Assembly: GCF_003268395.1 (NCBI RefSeq)
Contig: NZ_LQXQ01000006.1
Coordinates: 1 to 64,000, forward strand
Length of the DNA: 64,000 bases
Source of the DNA: Acinetobacter sp. CFCC 10889
GTDB taxonomy: Bacteria > Pseudomonadota > Gammaproteobacteria > Pseudomonadales > Moraxellaceae
Direction: 5' to 3'
Shown: positions 8,591 through 17,700 of the stretch, one piece after another
How positions within the stretch are numbered: position 1 is the first letter of the stretch
Layout: every line of letters begins with the position of its first letter
Translations under genes and position numbers: made by a program
The notes under the pieces: generated by a model
The model's input: only the letters and a program-made list of their open reading frames with translations
The model's database searches: none
Told to the model about the DNA's origin: nothing

Positions 8591-8905
8591 GTCGTGTATG
8601 CTGCGCTAAAAGGTGAGTATTTTACCTATTTTTACTATAAAATAAGAATAATTGTAAGTTTATTACGCCAAGATTACGCCAGAAATGAAGATCCCAAAAC
8701 CACGTAAAAGAGGTAACTCTTTCTTTGATAGATTTGACCAGCATACGATTTAGAACATACTAAATAAAATACGATTGAAATTTTATGAGTTCGGTAAAAG
8801 AGTGGAGCTATAGTGGATTATATGTAAAAAAATGTAACAAATATCTTGTAATTAAATATACTAAAATTATTATGCATTAAAAGTTATTAATCAAAAGTTA
8901 TTAAG
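8591..8905. other. Intergenic region with a possible integrase remnant
   Basis: No intact gene. The only coding-like trace is the short frame at 8685-8753, described separately. Nearby TTACGCC is repeated (8661-8680, TATTACGCCAAGATTACGCC). The rest is AT-rich sequence leading to the lipoprotein gene. Confidence 0.4.
8685..8753 (+). pseudogene. Possible N-terminal remnant of a phage-type integrase
   Basis: The frame reads MKIPKPRKRGNSF and then loses resemblance, stopping after 22 codons. Many Acinetobacter tyrosine recombinases begin with a very similar MKIPxPRKRGxSY segment, followed by an arm-binding domain that is missing here. This would be the first dozen codons of an integrase whose body was deleted. 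The match is short, so the call rests on motif memory alone. Confidence 0.4.
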
Positions 8906-9955
8906 ATGAAAAATATACAAAAAATCTCACTCATCGCTTTATCTATAGCTTTGTTTGGTTGTGGAGGCGGTGGGTCATCTGGTGATAGTTCTGATAATAA
9001 AGTACCTGTAAAAGATACTATTCAAAATAATTCATTTGATGATTACGTTAAATTTAATTGGGGTTCAGTACAATTTAAAAATACATTTGTTGAAATAACC
9101 AAATATCAAAGAAATGCGAATATTGAATATGCTGATTATGTAAAATTAGATGATGAAACCAAATTATTTGATGATCGAGTTCAGCTAGGGCGTGATGGTC
9201 TTTATGTGATAGATAAAAATAAATACCCTCTAGGCTATAGACACTCTTTTATCAATTCGGTATCTCAAGATGGAAGTTCTATAAATCGGAGTATTTATAA
9301 TACTAGCAATTTAAAGAAAGTCAGAGAAGAAGAAAAAGGGAAATGGATTGATCTAAAAGGGAAGAAAATCAGTGATCACACAGTTATCACATGGAATGCA
9401 ATATATGAAACATTCCCAAATCATTCATTATTTAATCCTGAAAAAATTGGTACTCAATTTAAAAGCTTTCTAGCATTGACAAAAACTACACAATTCCCAG
9501 TAGGTTCAAAATGTTTTATTTCTGAAAGTAAAACTTATTCAGAACCTTTTTATATAATGACAAATATTAATACTACATCTTATGTTAATGGGCAAAATGT
9601 TAAAACTTTTGATGAATATGTAAAAGCGCTTGGAAATGACAAGGTGTTTGATAATTGGGGTGGAACATCATGGGTTTATTCTAAAAATGAAGCCAATGAT
9701 TCTAAATATATTGCAGTAGAAGTGGCTGCGAAGATTAATAATCAATTAGCTACGGGTTATTGGAGTAAAAATCCGAATAAGACATCTGAAGCTCTGATTC
9801 AAGAATATAAAGAATTATTAAATCAACCTTATGTTAGTGCAGAGGATAAAGTATTTTGGAATGCTTGGATCAAGGCGATTCAAAACGAATGTACTTATTA
9901 CAACCCAGTTGCTGCTGCTACAATTCAAAGTTTAGTCAATCAAACAATGAAATAA
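8906..9955 (+). CDS. Putative lipoprotein of unknown function, 349 residues
   Basis: The N-terminus is a clear lipoprotein signal: basic MKNIQKIS, a hydrophobic core, and a lipobox LFGC followed by a GGGGSSGDSSD spacer typical of exported lipoproteins. The mature part is hydrophilic, rich in Lys, Asn and Tyr, with two further cysteines (GSKCFISES and NECTYYN). No known domain is recognisable. A Shine-Dalgarno is weak. The gene is AT-richer than its neighbours and lies between a possible integrase remnant and a candidate small RNA, which suggests accessory DNA. An outer-membrane or periplasmic location is inferred from the lipobox. Confidence 0.8.
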   Translation: MKNIQKISLIALSIALFGCGGGGSSGDSSDNKVPVKDTIQNNSFDDYVKFNWGSVQFKNTFVEITKYQRNANIEYADYVKLDDETKLFDDRVQLGRDGLYVIDKNKYPLGYRHSFINSVSQDGSSINRSIYNTSNLKKVREEEKGKWIDLKGKKISDHTVITWNAIYETFPNHSLFNPEKIGTQFKSFLALTKTTQFPVGSKCFISESKTYSEPFYIMTNINTTSYVNGQNVKTFDEYVKALGNDKVFDNWGGTSWVYSKNEANDSKYIAVEVAAKINNQLATGYWSKNPNKTSEALIQEYKELLNQPYVSAEDKVFWNAWIKAIQNECTYYNPVAAATIQSLVNQTMK

Positions 9956-10078
9956 AAATGCTAGGTATCTAATTTAGATACTTCACAATTTTCAAGTTTT
10001 GCCATAGTTTTTGGCTAATCAGCGATATGAGTGTTTGATTAAAATCATATCGACCTTGATTTGGTTATAGCATATTTC

Positions 10079-10087
10079 TGCTATAGT
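10079..10087 (+). promoter_or_regulatory. Extended -10 promoter of candidate small RNA
   Basis: TGCTATAGT is a near-consensus extended -10 (TG-N-TATAGT). The -35 region (TTGGTT at 10061-10066, 15-base spacing) is poor, as is usual for extended -10 promoters. Transcription would start around 10092-10095. Confidence 0.55.
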
Positions 10088-10091
10088 AGGG

Positions 10092-10162
10092 AGTTGTAGT
10101 AATCCATACAGTTTTAATTACATTTAATATACCTACTCAACTAATGAGTGGGTATTTTTTTG
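10092..10162 (+). ncRNA. Candidate small RNA of about 70 nt
   Basis: An extended -10 element lies directly upstream, and an 11-bp terminator hairpin with seven T residues closes the unit. No open frame fits between them and no upstream gene needs this terminator at such a distance (over 170 bases after the lipoprotein stop). The predicted RNA has a single-stranded 5' part rich in U and A. Repeated, phage-associated small RNAs have been described in Acinetobacter and this could be one of them, but I cannot match it to a family by eye. Confidence 0.5.
10129..10161 (+). terminator. Rho-independent terminator of candidate small RNA
   Basis: ATACCTACTCA, loop ACTAA, TGAGTGGGTAT, then a run of T. 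Eleven base pairs with one G-U pair. Confidence 0.88.
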
Positions 10163-10245
10163 TTTGCGTAATGTTAGTTCTATTGTTGAAAAATAATCAA
10201 GTTTAAGTTAAAACTAATGAGGTTTTAAGCTGTAGAGAATTAGTA

Positions 10246-10623
10246 ATGAAAATTATAATTTTAATGATCATATCTATGTTTATGGTTGGTTGTGTAAGTG
10301 ATGTGGTGAACTTGGCGACAAATAAACGAGATAAAACATATAATGATGTGATGCAATCAAAAGTAGGGATGTCTGAATTCGATTTAATAAGTTCTTGGGG
10401 TGCACCTGATAAGAGTTATACATTTACAAATGGTTCAAAGATAATAAGTTATGAAGCATCATGGGATGTAGGAATGGGTTCAGCGTATTGTATACAAAAG
10501 TTAATTATTGAGAATGCAAAAGTTACAAAGTGGGGAATAGAGGGAGATTGCCTCAATCAATCTACTAGGACAGGTGATAAGTTACCAAGCAATACTCCAA
10601 TTCCTAAACCAACATTAAACTAA
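10246..10623 (+). CDS. Small putative lipoprotein, 125 residues
   Basis: A short N-terminus (MKIIILMIISMFMVGC) carries a lipobox ending MVGC with valine and serine after the cysteine. The mature part contains a SKVGMSEFDLISSWGAPDKSY segment; the pattern of a helix followed by WGAPD recalls small BamE/SmpA-like lipoprotein folds (GMxxxxVxxxxGxP), but the resemblance is loose. Two further cysteines are present. The C-terminus is proline and threonine rich. GAGA lies ahead of ATG 10246. It sits in the accessory pocket between the candidate small RNA and another hairpin. Function unknown. Confidence 0.75.
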   Translation: MKIIILMIISMFMVGCVSDVVNLATNKRDKTYNDVMQSKVGMSEFDLISSWGAPDKSYTFTNGSKIISYEASWDVGMGSAYCIQKLIIENAKVTKWGIEGDCLNQSTRTGDKLPSNTPIPKPTLN

Positions 10624-10762
10624 AAAGCGCATTTTTTAAAGCTCAGAAAGTTGAGTTTTTATTACGTATTGTTTGACATATTTTTAATTAAATAATTAAA
10701 AATATGATTTAATTGTTATGTTTTTATGTTAATGTGATTTTAGTCTCATTATGACTTTATAC

Positions 10763-10793
10763 CCACTATAAACCCCAATATAGTGGTTTTTTA
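10763..10793 (+). terminator. Orphan rho-independent terminator
   Basis: CCACTATA, loop with ACCCC, TATAGTGG, then TTTTTTAT. It lies 140 bases beyond the nearest upstream stop codon, so it may end a long 3' UTR or an independent small RNA. Confidence 0.75.
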
Positions 10794-10837
10794 TAGATGA
10801 ATATGAAATAAATTAGACCATTACAGCATAATTTCAA

Positions 10838-10948
10838 ATGACAAGATATACTTATCAGAGACTTCAATTGGCACAGAAAGATGAAAATTTGACACATGCA
10901 ATGATTGTTTATGATGTACAGGCTGTTTTATTACGATGGTTTAGATAG
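10838..10948 (+). CDS. Possible 36-residue peptide or gene fragment
   Basis: The frame reads MTRYTYQRLQLAQKDEN, then THAMIVYDVQAVLLRWF. Composition looks protein-like, with an amphipathic start and a hydrophobic end, but no Shine-Dalgarno is evident and the sequence breaks off abruptly. It may be a decayed piece of a larger accessory or phage gene. Low confidence. Confidence 0.25.
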   Translation: MTRYTYQRLQLAQKDENLTHAMIVYDVQAVLLRWFR

Positions 10949-11115
10949 AAGTCTTTGAAATTGAAAAAAATTACTAAAAAAATCATAAAATAAGAAAAAA
11001 ATTCTCAAAAGTATTCATATATACTGAAGATCACGATGAATTTTAAATCAATCAAAATGTGTATTCGATTTTAAAATACATCTGGTTGAATGTTATATAT
11101 GAACTGGAGTTGAAC

Positions 11116-11586
11116 ATGGAACTTGATCGTTACGATAAGCAAATTTTAGAAATTTTGACTCACGAAGATATTAACTTAAATGAGTTGTCTGAGCGTATCA
11201 ATTTATCAGTTAGTTCTGTGCATCGCCGCATTAAGCATTTGATCGAAACAGATATCATGACCAATTTAAAACGTGACATTAATTACGAGAAACTAGGTTT
11301 TAAATTACATGTGATTTTGCAAGTATCGCTCAGTAAACATGATACAGATACCTTTGCAAAATTTTTAGAAGAATTAGAAAACATTCCAGAAGTGATCAAT
11401 GCCTTTTTAGTGACAGGGCAGTCAGCTGACTTTTTAGTTGAAGTCGTGGCTAAAGACATGGAAAACTATAGTGAAATTTTACTAAAACGCATTGGTAAAA
11501 TTGAGTTTGTGGTTGCACTGCATTCAAGTTTTGTAATCAAAGAATATAATGTTTTTAACTGTAGCGGTTTGTTGAGTCGTGTTTAA
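11116..11586 (+). CDS. Lrp/AsnC family transcriptional regulator
   Basis: Lrp/AsnC proteins bind DNA through an N-terminal helix-turn-helix and sense amino acids through a C-terminal RAM domain. This 156-residue protein starts LDRYDKQILEIL, has the recognition region LSERINLSVSSVHRRIKHL, and a RAM-type C-terminus with VINAFLVTGQSADFLVEVVAKDM. The frame extends 19 codons further upstream, but ATG 11116 is preferred: GGAG lies just before it and the domain begins there. It is convergent with trpI and close to trpBA, so a link to amino-acid control is plausible but not shown. Confidence 0.88.
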   Translation: MELDRYDKQILEILTHEDINLNELSERINLSVSSVHRRIKHLIETDIMTNLKRDINYEKLGFKLHVILQVSLSKHDTDTFAKFLEELENIPEVINAFLVTGQSADFLVEVVAKDMENYSEILLKRIGKIEFVVALHSSFVIKEYNVFNCSGLLSRV

Positions 11587-11636
11587 TTTTTAAAATTACT
11601 TTGATTTTGCTAAATATTGGATTTTTATACAAATGG

Positions 11637-11666
11637 GCAACTTAAATTGGAAACAGTTTAAGTTGC
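11637..11666. terminator. Hairpin between convergent lrp-like gene and trpI
   Basis: GCAACTTAAA, a 10-base loop, TTTAAGTTGC: a perfect 10-bp stem that includes the trpI stop codon. Neither strand has a strong T tract, so it may be a weak bidirectional terminator. Confidence 0.5.
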
Positions 11667-12545
11667 ACTTTGTGTGATTAACCACTTTTGAAGTATTTGA
11701 ATATTCTTATCTTTTATTGATTTTTTGAGATAGCATAAAGAAAATAATAATCCACATTCAATAAAGCCAAATGGAGCGACTAAGCGTCCACTCAAAAGTT
11801 CTTTTTCTACTAAACTTTGTGGTGCAATCGCAATACCAAGATCAGATGCAGCAGCTTCAATCATCAAGTTGAGATGTTCAAAATGCCTTTGCTGTTTGAT
11901 TTGAGGGATGTCGAGTTGATGTTGTGTTGCCCACAGTTGCCAAGCTTGTTGATTGGATTGGGTATGCAAAAGGGTATGCTGAAAGATATCAAAAATACGT
12001 TGTAATTTTAAGGCACGTTGTGGTGTACACACAGGTCCAACCTGATCTTGAAACAGTGTGATATTTTGAATATTTTCAGGAAATTGATCCAATTGTGTAT
12101 GACTTAAAATCAAAGCATTAATTTGACCTTTTTCTAGTAATTTTAGATCATTACTGGTCATTAGTTTGATGGGAATTTCAGCATATTGTGCTTCAAAGTT
12201 TTCGAGTTTAGGAATTAGCCAATGTGCCATAAAGCTACTCGGTGCAGCTAGAGTTAAACTTTGTTGGGTCGGTTGTTGGCGAATCTGTTCAAGGCATTGA
12301 TCTAATCCATTAAAAAGTTGTACGCAACTGCTAAATAAAGCCTGACCCTCCATAGTCAGTGTTGCACCATGTGCATGACGAATCAGTAATTTTTTACCTA
12401 CCCAAGCTTCAAGTTGTTTAATCTGATGGCTCACTGCACTATGCGTCACACATAACTCATCTGCCGCAACACTAAAACTACTATTACGTGCTACAGCTTC
12501 AAACATACGTATGGAGTTAAGAGGGGGGAGTTGGTATTTAGGCAT
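11658..12545 (-). CDS. trpI: LysR-type regulator TrpI-like, activator of trpBA
   Basis: In Pseudomonas, TrpI binds indoleglycerol phosphate and activates the divergent trpBA operon. This protein has a LysR helix-turn-helix (SFSVAADELCVTHSAVSHQIKQLE) and an effector domain with the blocks LLHTQSNQQAWQLWA, FEHLNLMIEAAASDLGIAIAP and LSGRLVAPFGFIE, which match what I recall of Pseudomonas TrpI closely. Position supports it: it is divergent from trpB with about 100 bases between. The frame can start at a GTG (12563), but no Shine-Dalgarno favours it and LysR relatives begin at the MPxxxLPPLN equivalent, so ATG 12545 is chosen (295 residues). TGAT...ATCA dyad symmetry around 12567-12584 may be part of the operator. 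Confidence 0.85.
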   Translation of the reverse strand: MPKYQLPPLNSIRMFEAVARNSSFSVAADELCVTHSAVSHQIKQLEAWVGKKLLIRHAHGATLTMEGQALFSSCVQLFNGLDQCLEQIRQQPTQQSLTLAAPSSFMAHWLIPKLENFEAQYAEIPIKLMTSNDLKLLEKGQINALILSHTQLDQFPENIQNITLFQDQVGPVCTPQRALKLQRIFDIFQHTLLHTQSNQQAWQLWATQHQLDIPQIKQQRHFEHLNLMIEAAASDLGIAIAPQSLVEKELLSGRLVAPFGFIECGLLFSLCYLKKSIKDKNIQILQKWLITQSAT

Positions 12546-12644
12546 GGTGTTAGTTTTTTTCACATGGTGATCTGAGTTTATATCAATTTTAAAATTCTAC
12601 AAAACCCATAAAATAAAAAATGATAAAGAAATAGGATGGTTATG

Positions 12645-13853
12645 ATGACAGATTTATATACAGGTGATGGACCTGACGAGCTTGGGCGTTTTGGGCAGTT
12701 TGGTGGTAAATATATGCCTGAAAGCTTGATGTTGGCAATTAATCAGCTTGAAGCGGCATTTAATGAAGTTAAGCATGATCCTGCATTTTGGGCTGAATAC
12801 CAACAATTGCTCAATGATTTTGTCGGTCGTCCAAGTCCATTATTTTATGCAAAAAATCTAACAGCACTGTGTGGTGGTGCAAAAATTTATTTAAAGCGTG
12901 AAGATCTAAATCACACTGGTGCACATAAGATCAATAACTGTATTGGACAGATTTTATTGGCACGGAAAATGGGTAAAACCCGCATCATTGCTGAAACAGG
13001 TGCAGGACAGCACGGTGTTGCAACAGCGACCGTATGTGCACTATTTAACATGAAATGTATTATTTTTATGGGTGAAACTGATGTGCAACGTCAACAGATG
13101 AATGTTGAACGGATGAAATTGCTTGGCGCAGAAGTTCACAGTGTGCAAAAGGGTAATGCAACTCTAAAAGATGCAATGAATGAAGCCTTGCAAGACTGGA
13201 TTCGTCATGTCGATAGTACCTATTATTTATTGGGTACAGGTGCAGGGCCACATCCTTATCCAATGATGGTACGTGAGTTCCAAAAAATTATTGGTAAAGA
13301 AGCACGTGAGCAAATTTTACTGAAAGAACAAAAACTTCCCGATGCTTTGGTGGCATGTATTGGTGGCGGTTCTAATGCAATTGGTTTGATGCATGCATTT
13401 TTAAAAGATAAAAATGTGCAATGTTTTGGTGTGGAAGCAGGTGGGAAAGGTTTGGATACTGCTTATCATGCTGCTTCACTGTCAGGTGGAAAACCTGGTG
13501 TTTTACATGGAAATTTAACCTACTTATTACAAAATGAAGATGGTCAAATTATCGAAGCCCATTCTGTTTCAGCAGGTTTGGACTACCCCGGTGTTGGTCC
13601 TGAACATGCATTATTAAAGGAAACAGGACGTGTTAATTATGTGAGTGCAACGGATCAAGAAGCGGTAGATGCCTTTAAATTATTGACGCAAAAGGAAGGT
13701 ATCATCCCAGCATTAGAAAGCTCTCATGCTATTGCTTTTGCATGTAAATTGGCAAAAACCATGCGTCCAGAGCAAGTGATTATTGTCAACTTGAGTGGTC
13801 GCGGTGATAAAGATATGCATAGCGTGAAAAATTACAAGAATGAGGCAATATAA
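12645..13853 (+). CDS. trpB: Tryptophan synthase beta chain
   Basis: TrpB condenses indole with serine to make tryptophan, using PLP, in an alpha2-beta2 complex with TrpA. The PLP lysine is in [15 protein letters not shown] (about residue 95); [37 protein letters not shown] and [11 protein letters not shown] are all present. AGGA at 12633-12636 suits ATG 12645 (8 bases) or 12642 (5 bases). The sequence is of the type found in the Pseudomonas trpI-trpBA locus. The trpB I remember from Acinetobacter trpFB(A) clusters starts differently (MIDYTQYPDARG), so this may be a second copy. Expression is probably controlled by the divergent TrpI-like regulator. Confidence 0.96.
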   Translation: MTDLYTGDGPDELGRFGQFGGKYMPESLMLAINQLEAAFNEVKHDPAFWAEYQQLLNDFVGRPSPLFYAKNLTALCGGAKIYLKREDLNHTGAHKINNCIGQILLARKMGKTRIIAETGAGQHGVATATVCALFNMKCIIFMGETDVQRQQMNVERMKLLGAEVHSVQKGNATLKDAMNEALQDWIRHVDSTYYLLGTGAGPHPYPMMVREFQKIIGKEAREQILLKEQKLPDALVACIGGGSNAIGLMHAFLKDKNVQCFGVEAGGKGLDTAYHAASLSGGKPGVLHGNLTYLLQNEDGQIIEAHSVSAGLDYPGVGPEHALLKETGRVNYVSATDQEAVDAFKLLTQKEGIIPALESSHAIAFACKLAKTMRPEQVIIVNLSGRGDKDMHSVKNYKNEAI

Positions 13854-13854
13854 A

Positions 13855-14634
13855 ATGAATCGTTTAGATATTCGTTTAGCTGAATTGAAGCAGCAACAAC
13901 GCAGTGGTTTGGTGTGTTATTTCACTGCAGGTGCACCTGATGAGCAAAGTAATGTGGCATTGCTGAGCCAAATCGGGCAAGCAGGTGCAGATATTATTGA
14001 ATTAGGTATGCCATTTTCAGATCCAGTTGCCGATGGTGAAGTGATTGAAGCTGCACATCATCAGGCGATTGCTCAAGGACATACACTGGCTAAAACTTTG
14101 CAATTGGTCAGAGAAATTCGCAAGCAGGATGAGCAAACCCCCATTGTTTTGATGGGCTATGTAAATCCTATTTTACAATATGGTTTTCAACAGTTTTTAC
14201 AAGATGCTACAGGGCTGATTGATGGGCTATTGATTGTTGACCTACCTTATGAATATCAACGTGAATATTTACATGATATAGAACAGAATAAGATTCATTT
14301 TATTTGCTTAACTTCACCCTCAACACCTGAACAGCGTTTGGCTTTGATTGCTAAAAATGCGCAAGGTTTTTTGTATCATGTCGCAGAAAATGGAGTGACA
14401 GGGATGCAGCGCAAGCAGCAAAACTTGGATGAAAAAATTATTCAGTTGAAGCAATATTTTGATATACCCATAGGTATTGGTTTTGGGATTAAAACTGAAC
14501 AAGATATTGCAGCACTCAATCATAAAGCAGATTTGGTGATTGTCGGCACAACATTGGTAGACTGTTTGGTAAAATCAGGTGTGGCTGCAACTTTGCAAAA
14601 AGTGCAGGATTTTGCAAAGGTTTTAAGAGCTTAG
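13855..14634 (+). CDS. trpA: Tryptophan synthase alpha chain
   Basis: TrpA cleaves indole-3-glycerol phosphate and passes indole to TrpB through the intersubunit tunnel. The 259-residue protein is a TIM barrel with the catalytic block DIIELGMPFSDPVADG (both acid residues present), the substrate loop region VAENGVTGM, and the phosphate-binding GIGFGIKT and VIVGTTLVD. It begins one base after the trpB stop, with GAGG a little upstream, so translation is coupled. An upstream in-frame start at 13840 lies inside trpB and is unlikely. Two hairpins follow, a weak AT one at 14639-14660 and a strong terminator. Confidence 0.96.
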   Translation: MNRLDIRLAELKQQQRSGLVCYFTAGAPDEQSNVALLSQIGQAGADIIELGMPFSDPVADGEVIEAAHHQAIAQGHTLAKTLQLVREIRKQDEQTPIVLMGYVNPILQYGFQQFLQDATGLIDGLLIVDLPYEYQREYLHDIEQNKIHFICLTSPSTPEQRLALIAKNAQGFLYHVAENGVTGMQRKQQNLDEKIIQLKQYFDIPIGIGFGIKTEQDIAALNHKADLVIVGTTLVDCLVKSGVAATLQKVQDFAKVLRA

Positions 14635-14687
14635 ATTGAAAATAATTAGAAATTATTTTTGTTAATATTTCAATTATATAAAGTATA

Positions 14688-14724
14688 AAAATGCCTTCTT
14701 AAAAAATGAAGAAGGCATTTTTTA
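14688..14724. terminator. Bidirectional terminator between trpA and the RND operon
   Basis: AAAAATGCCTTCTT, a short A-rich loop, AAGAAGGCATTTTTT. Nearly symmetric A and T flanks let it serve both convergent operons. Confidence 0.92.
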
Positions 14725-14745
14725 TTGAAATAAAGTCAATATACA

Positions 14746-17700
14746 TCAGACTTTAGACTTCTTAAAGCTTCTCATAATACGGTAAATGTCATCAATAAAG
14801 GTATAGACTACAGGAATGACCAAAAGTGACAAGAAGGTACTGGTAATCAGCCCGCCAATCACGGAAATAGCCATTGGTGCACGGAAACTTGGATCTGTAC
14901 CAATGCCGAGAGCAATCGGTAACATACCTGCACCCATTGCCAATGTTGTCATGATGATTGGACGAGCACGTTTATGACAAGCATCTAATAGGGCGTTAAA
15001 ACGAGAATAATTTTTTTCATTTCGGGCAATAATGGCATAATCAACCAATAGAATTGAATTTTTACTGGCAATACCCATCAGCATAATCAGACCAATTAAA
15101 CTTGGCATGGAGAAGCTGCTTTTTGCTAAAAGTAATAGCACAAATGCGCCACCTAAAGATAAAGGGAGTGCCACCAAGATGGTGATAGGTTGTAAAAAAT
15201 CTTTAAATAACAGCACCAAAACCACATAAATACACAGCACACCTGTCAGCATGGCTAAGCCAAAACTTGCAAATAATTCTTGCATAACTTCTGCATCACC
15301 AATATCTGTACGTTTCACAGTCGGGGGCAGATTTTGCATAGTGGGGAGTTGATCTACTTTTGCAGTAATGTCACCTAAAGGTTGATTATTCAATTCAATA
15401 TTAAAATTAATATTGCGCATGCGGTTAAACCGGTCAATTTGAGATGGACCACTTTCGATATTAATGTCAGCGATGGTTCCAAGCATGACAGGACCATGAC
15501 TGCCTTTGACCATGAGACGTTTAATTAAGTCTTGGTCTTGGCGTGCCTCCAAACTGAGTTTGATCACCACAGGAATTTGTCGTTGTGATAAGTTCATTTT
15601 TGCAAGGTTTTGGTCAAAATCACCTGCCGTCGCAATCCGTAAAGTTTCTGCAATGTCTTGTGTGGTTACACCAAGATCAGCTGCTTTGGCAAAATCAGGA
15701 CGAATCACCAATTCAGGACGTACTAAAGCTGCGCTTGAAGTAATACTGCCAATATTAGGGATGGTGCGTAATTCTCGTTCTAGTTTTAATGCAGTTGCCA
15801 TGAGGCTTTCAGAATCATCACCTGAAAGTGCCAATTGGTATTGGCTGTTATTTCCTGCCAAACCGACTTGTATACGTGCACCGGGAAGTGGTGCGAGACG
15901 TTGTCGGATTTGATCTTCAATGTCTTGTAGACTCGCAGTACGATCACTGCGTGCAGTCGTTTGAATAGTTAAAGTCGCTTTACGTGGTTCAGAAGATGCA
16001 CCTCCTGAAAATGGATCTGTACCTGCAGCACCGCCACCAATGGTGGTATAAATACTTTTAATTTCAGGATGATCTTTGATTAACTGTCGTGCATATTCCG
16101 CAGTTTTTAAGGTTTCGTTAAACTGAGTACCGGGTGTTAACTCTAAACGGACTTGGGTTTGTCCTGTGTCTGGTGGTGGTACAAAACCTGTTGGTAGTAG
16201 TGGAATGAGGGAAATAGAGCCAATAAAAAATAAAATAGCAGCAGATAATGTGAGCCAACGGTGATTTAAACACCATGTGACCATCTGCATATAGCCTTGC
16301 ATAACTCGACCATCTTTTTTTCGATCTTTTGTAAGTGCAGCCTGACCTTGATCAGCAAGTGAGTCTTCTGGTGCAGTATCATGATTTTCAATTTTACCCA
16401 CCCAAGGCTTTAAAATATAAGCTGACATCATGGGGGTCAGTAAACGTGCCACTAAAAGTGATGCGAAAATGGCTAAGGCGGCAGTCCATCCAAATTGCAC
16501 GAAGAAGCGTCCTGCAATTCCACTCATAAAAGCAGTGGGTAAGAATACTGCAATCAGGGTAAATGTTGTGGCAATGACGGCTAAACCAATTTCATCGGCA
16601 GCTTCCATTGCCGCTTCATACGGTGTTTTACCCATCCTGAGATGCCGTATGATATTTTCAATTTCAACAATTGCATCATCGACCAAGATCCCGACCACCA
16701 AAGACATCGCCAATAATGTGACAGTATTTAAAGTAAAGCCAAAATAGTACATACCGATTAATGCAGGCAAAATCGACAAGGGTAGTGCAGTCGCAGCAAT
16801 AATGGTTGCTCGCCAATCCCGTAAAAAGAGCCATACCACTAAAATGGCTAAAATTGCGCCTTCATAGAGTAAGGACATTGAACCTTTATAGTTGTCTTCA
16901 ACAGGCGTAACAAAGTTAAATGCTTCCGTAATTTTAATATCAGGATGTGCTGCTTTTAGTTTATCTAAGGCTTCAATCACGCCTTTTTCAACATCAACTT
17001 CACTTGCACCTTTGCTGCGGGTAATTTCAAAACCAATCACAGGCTGACCATTGAGCAAAGCAGCCGAACGCCGTTCTGCAACACTGTCTTTTATGGTTGC
17101 TACTTGGTCTAAACGGATATGTCGACCATCATTCAGGGCAATGTCCATGGCTGCGATTTCATCCGCAGTTTTTACAGTAGCGATCGTGCGGATGGATTGT
17201 TCACTGCCACCAATTTTGGTTTGACCACCCGAAGCATCCTGTTGGGTCAGGCGTAATTGTCGAGTAATTTCGGTGGCTGTGGCATTCAGTGCTAATAATT
17301 TTTCAGGTTGAATTTCAACATCCACTTGGCGTGTTACGCCGCCCACACGTGCCACAGCACCCACACCTTTGACTTGCAGCATGGTTCGGGTAATGTCATA
17401 GTCCACAAACCATGACAGAGCTTCTTCATCCATACGTGGTGACTGAATGGTATAGGTTAAAATCGGTGAACCTGATAAATTGATTTTACTGACAATCGGG
17501 TCACGTACATCGGTGGGTAAGTCAGAACGGACTTGTGAGACTGCATTACGTACATCATCGACAGCTTCTTGCAACGGTTTTTCGAGCTGAAACTCTGCGG
17601 TGATGACCACAACACCATCTTGGATATTGGCATATTGGTTTTTTAAGCCTTGAATGGTTGCAATCGAATTTTCAATTTTACGTGCAACTTCAGTCTCAAG

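Larger units (their letters stand above)
10624..11115. other. AT-rich intergenic region with a hairpin and a short frame
   Basis: About 490 bases without a confident gene. It holds a weak CTCA/TGAG hairpin after the lipoprotein (about 10640-10660), TTGACA at 10673-10678 without a well-spaced -10, a strong terminator at 10763-10793, and a 36-codon frame at 10838-10948. Confidence 0.5.
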
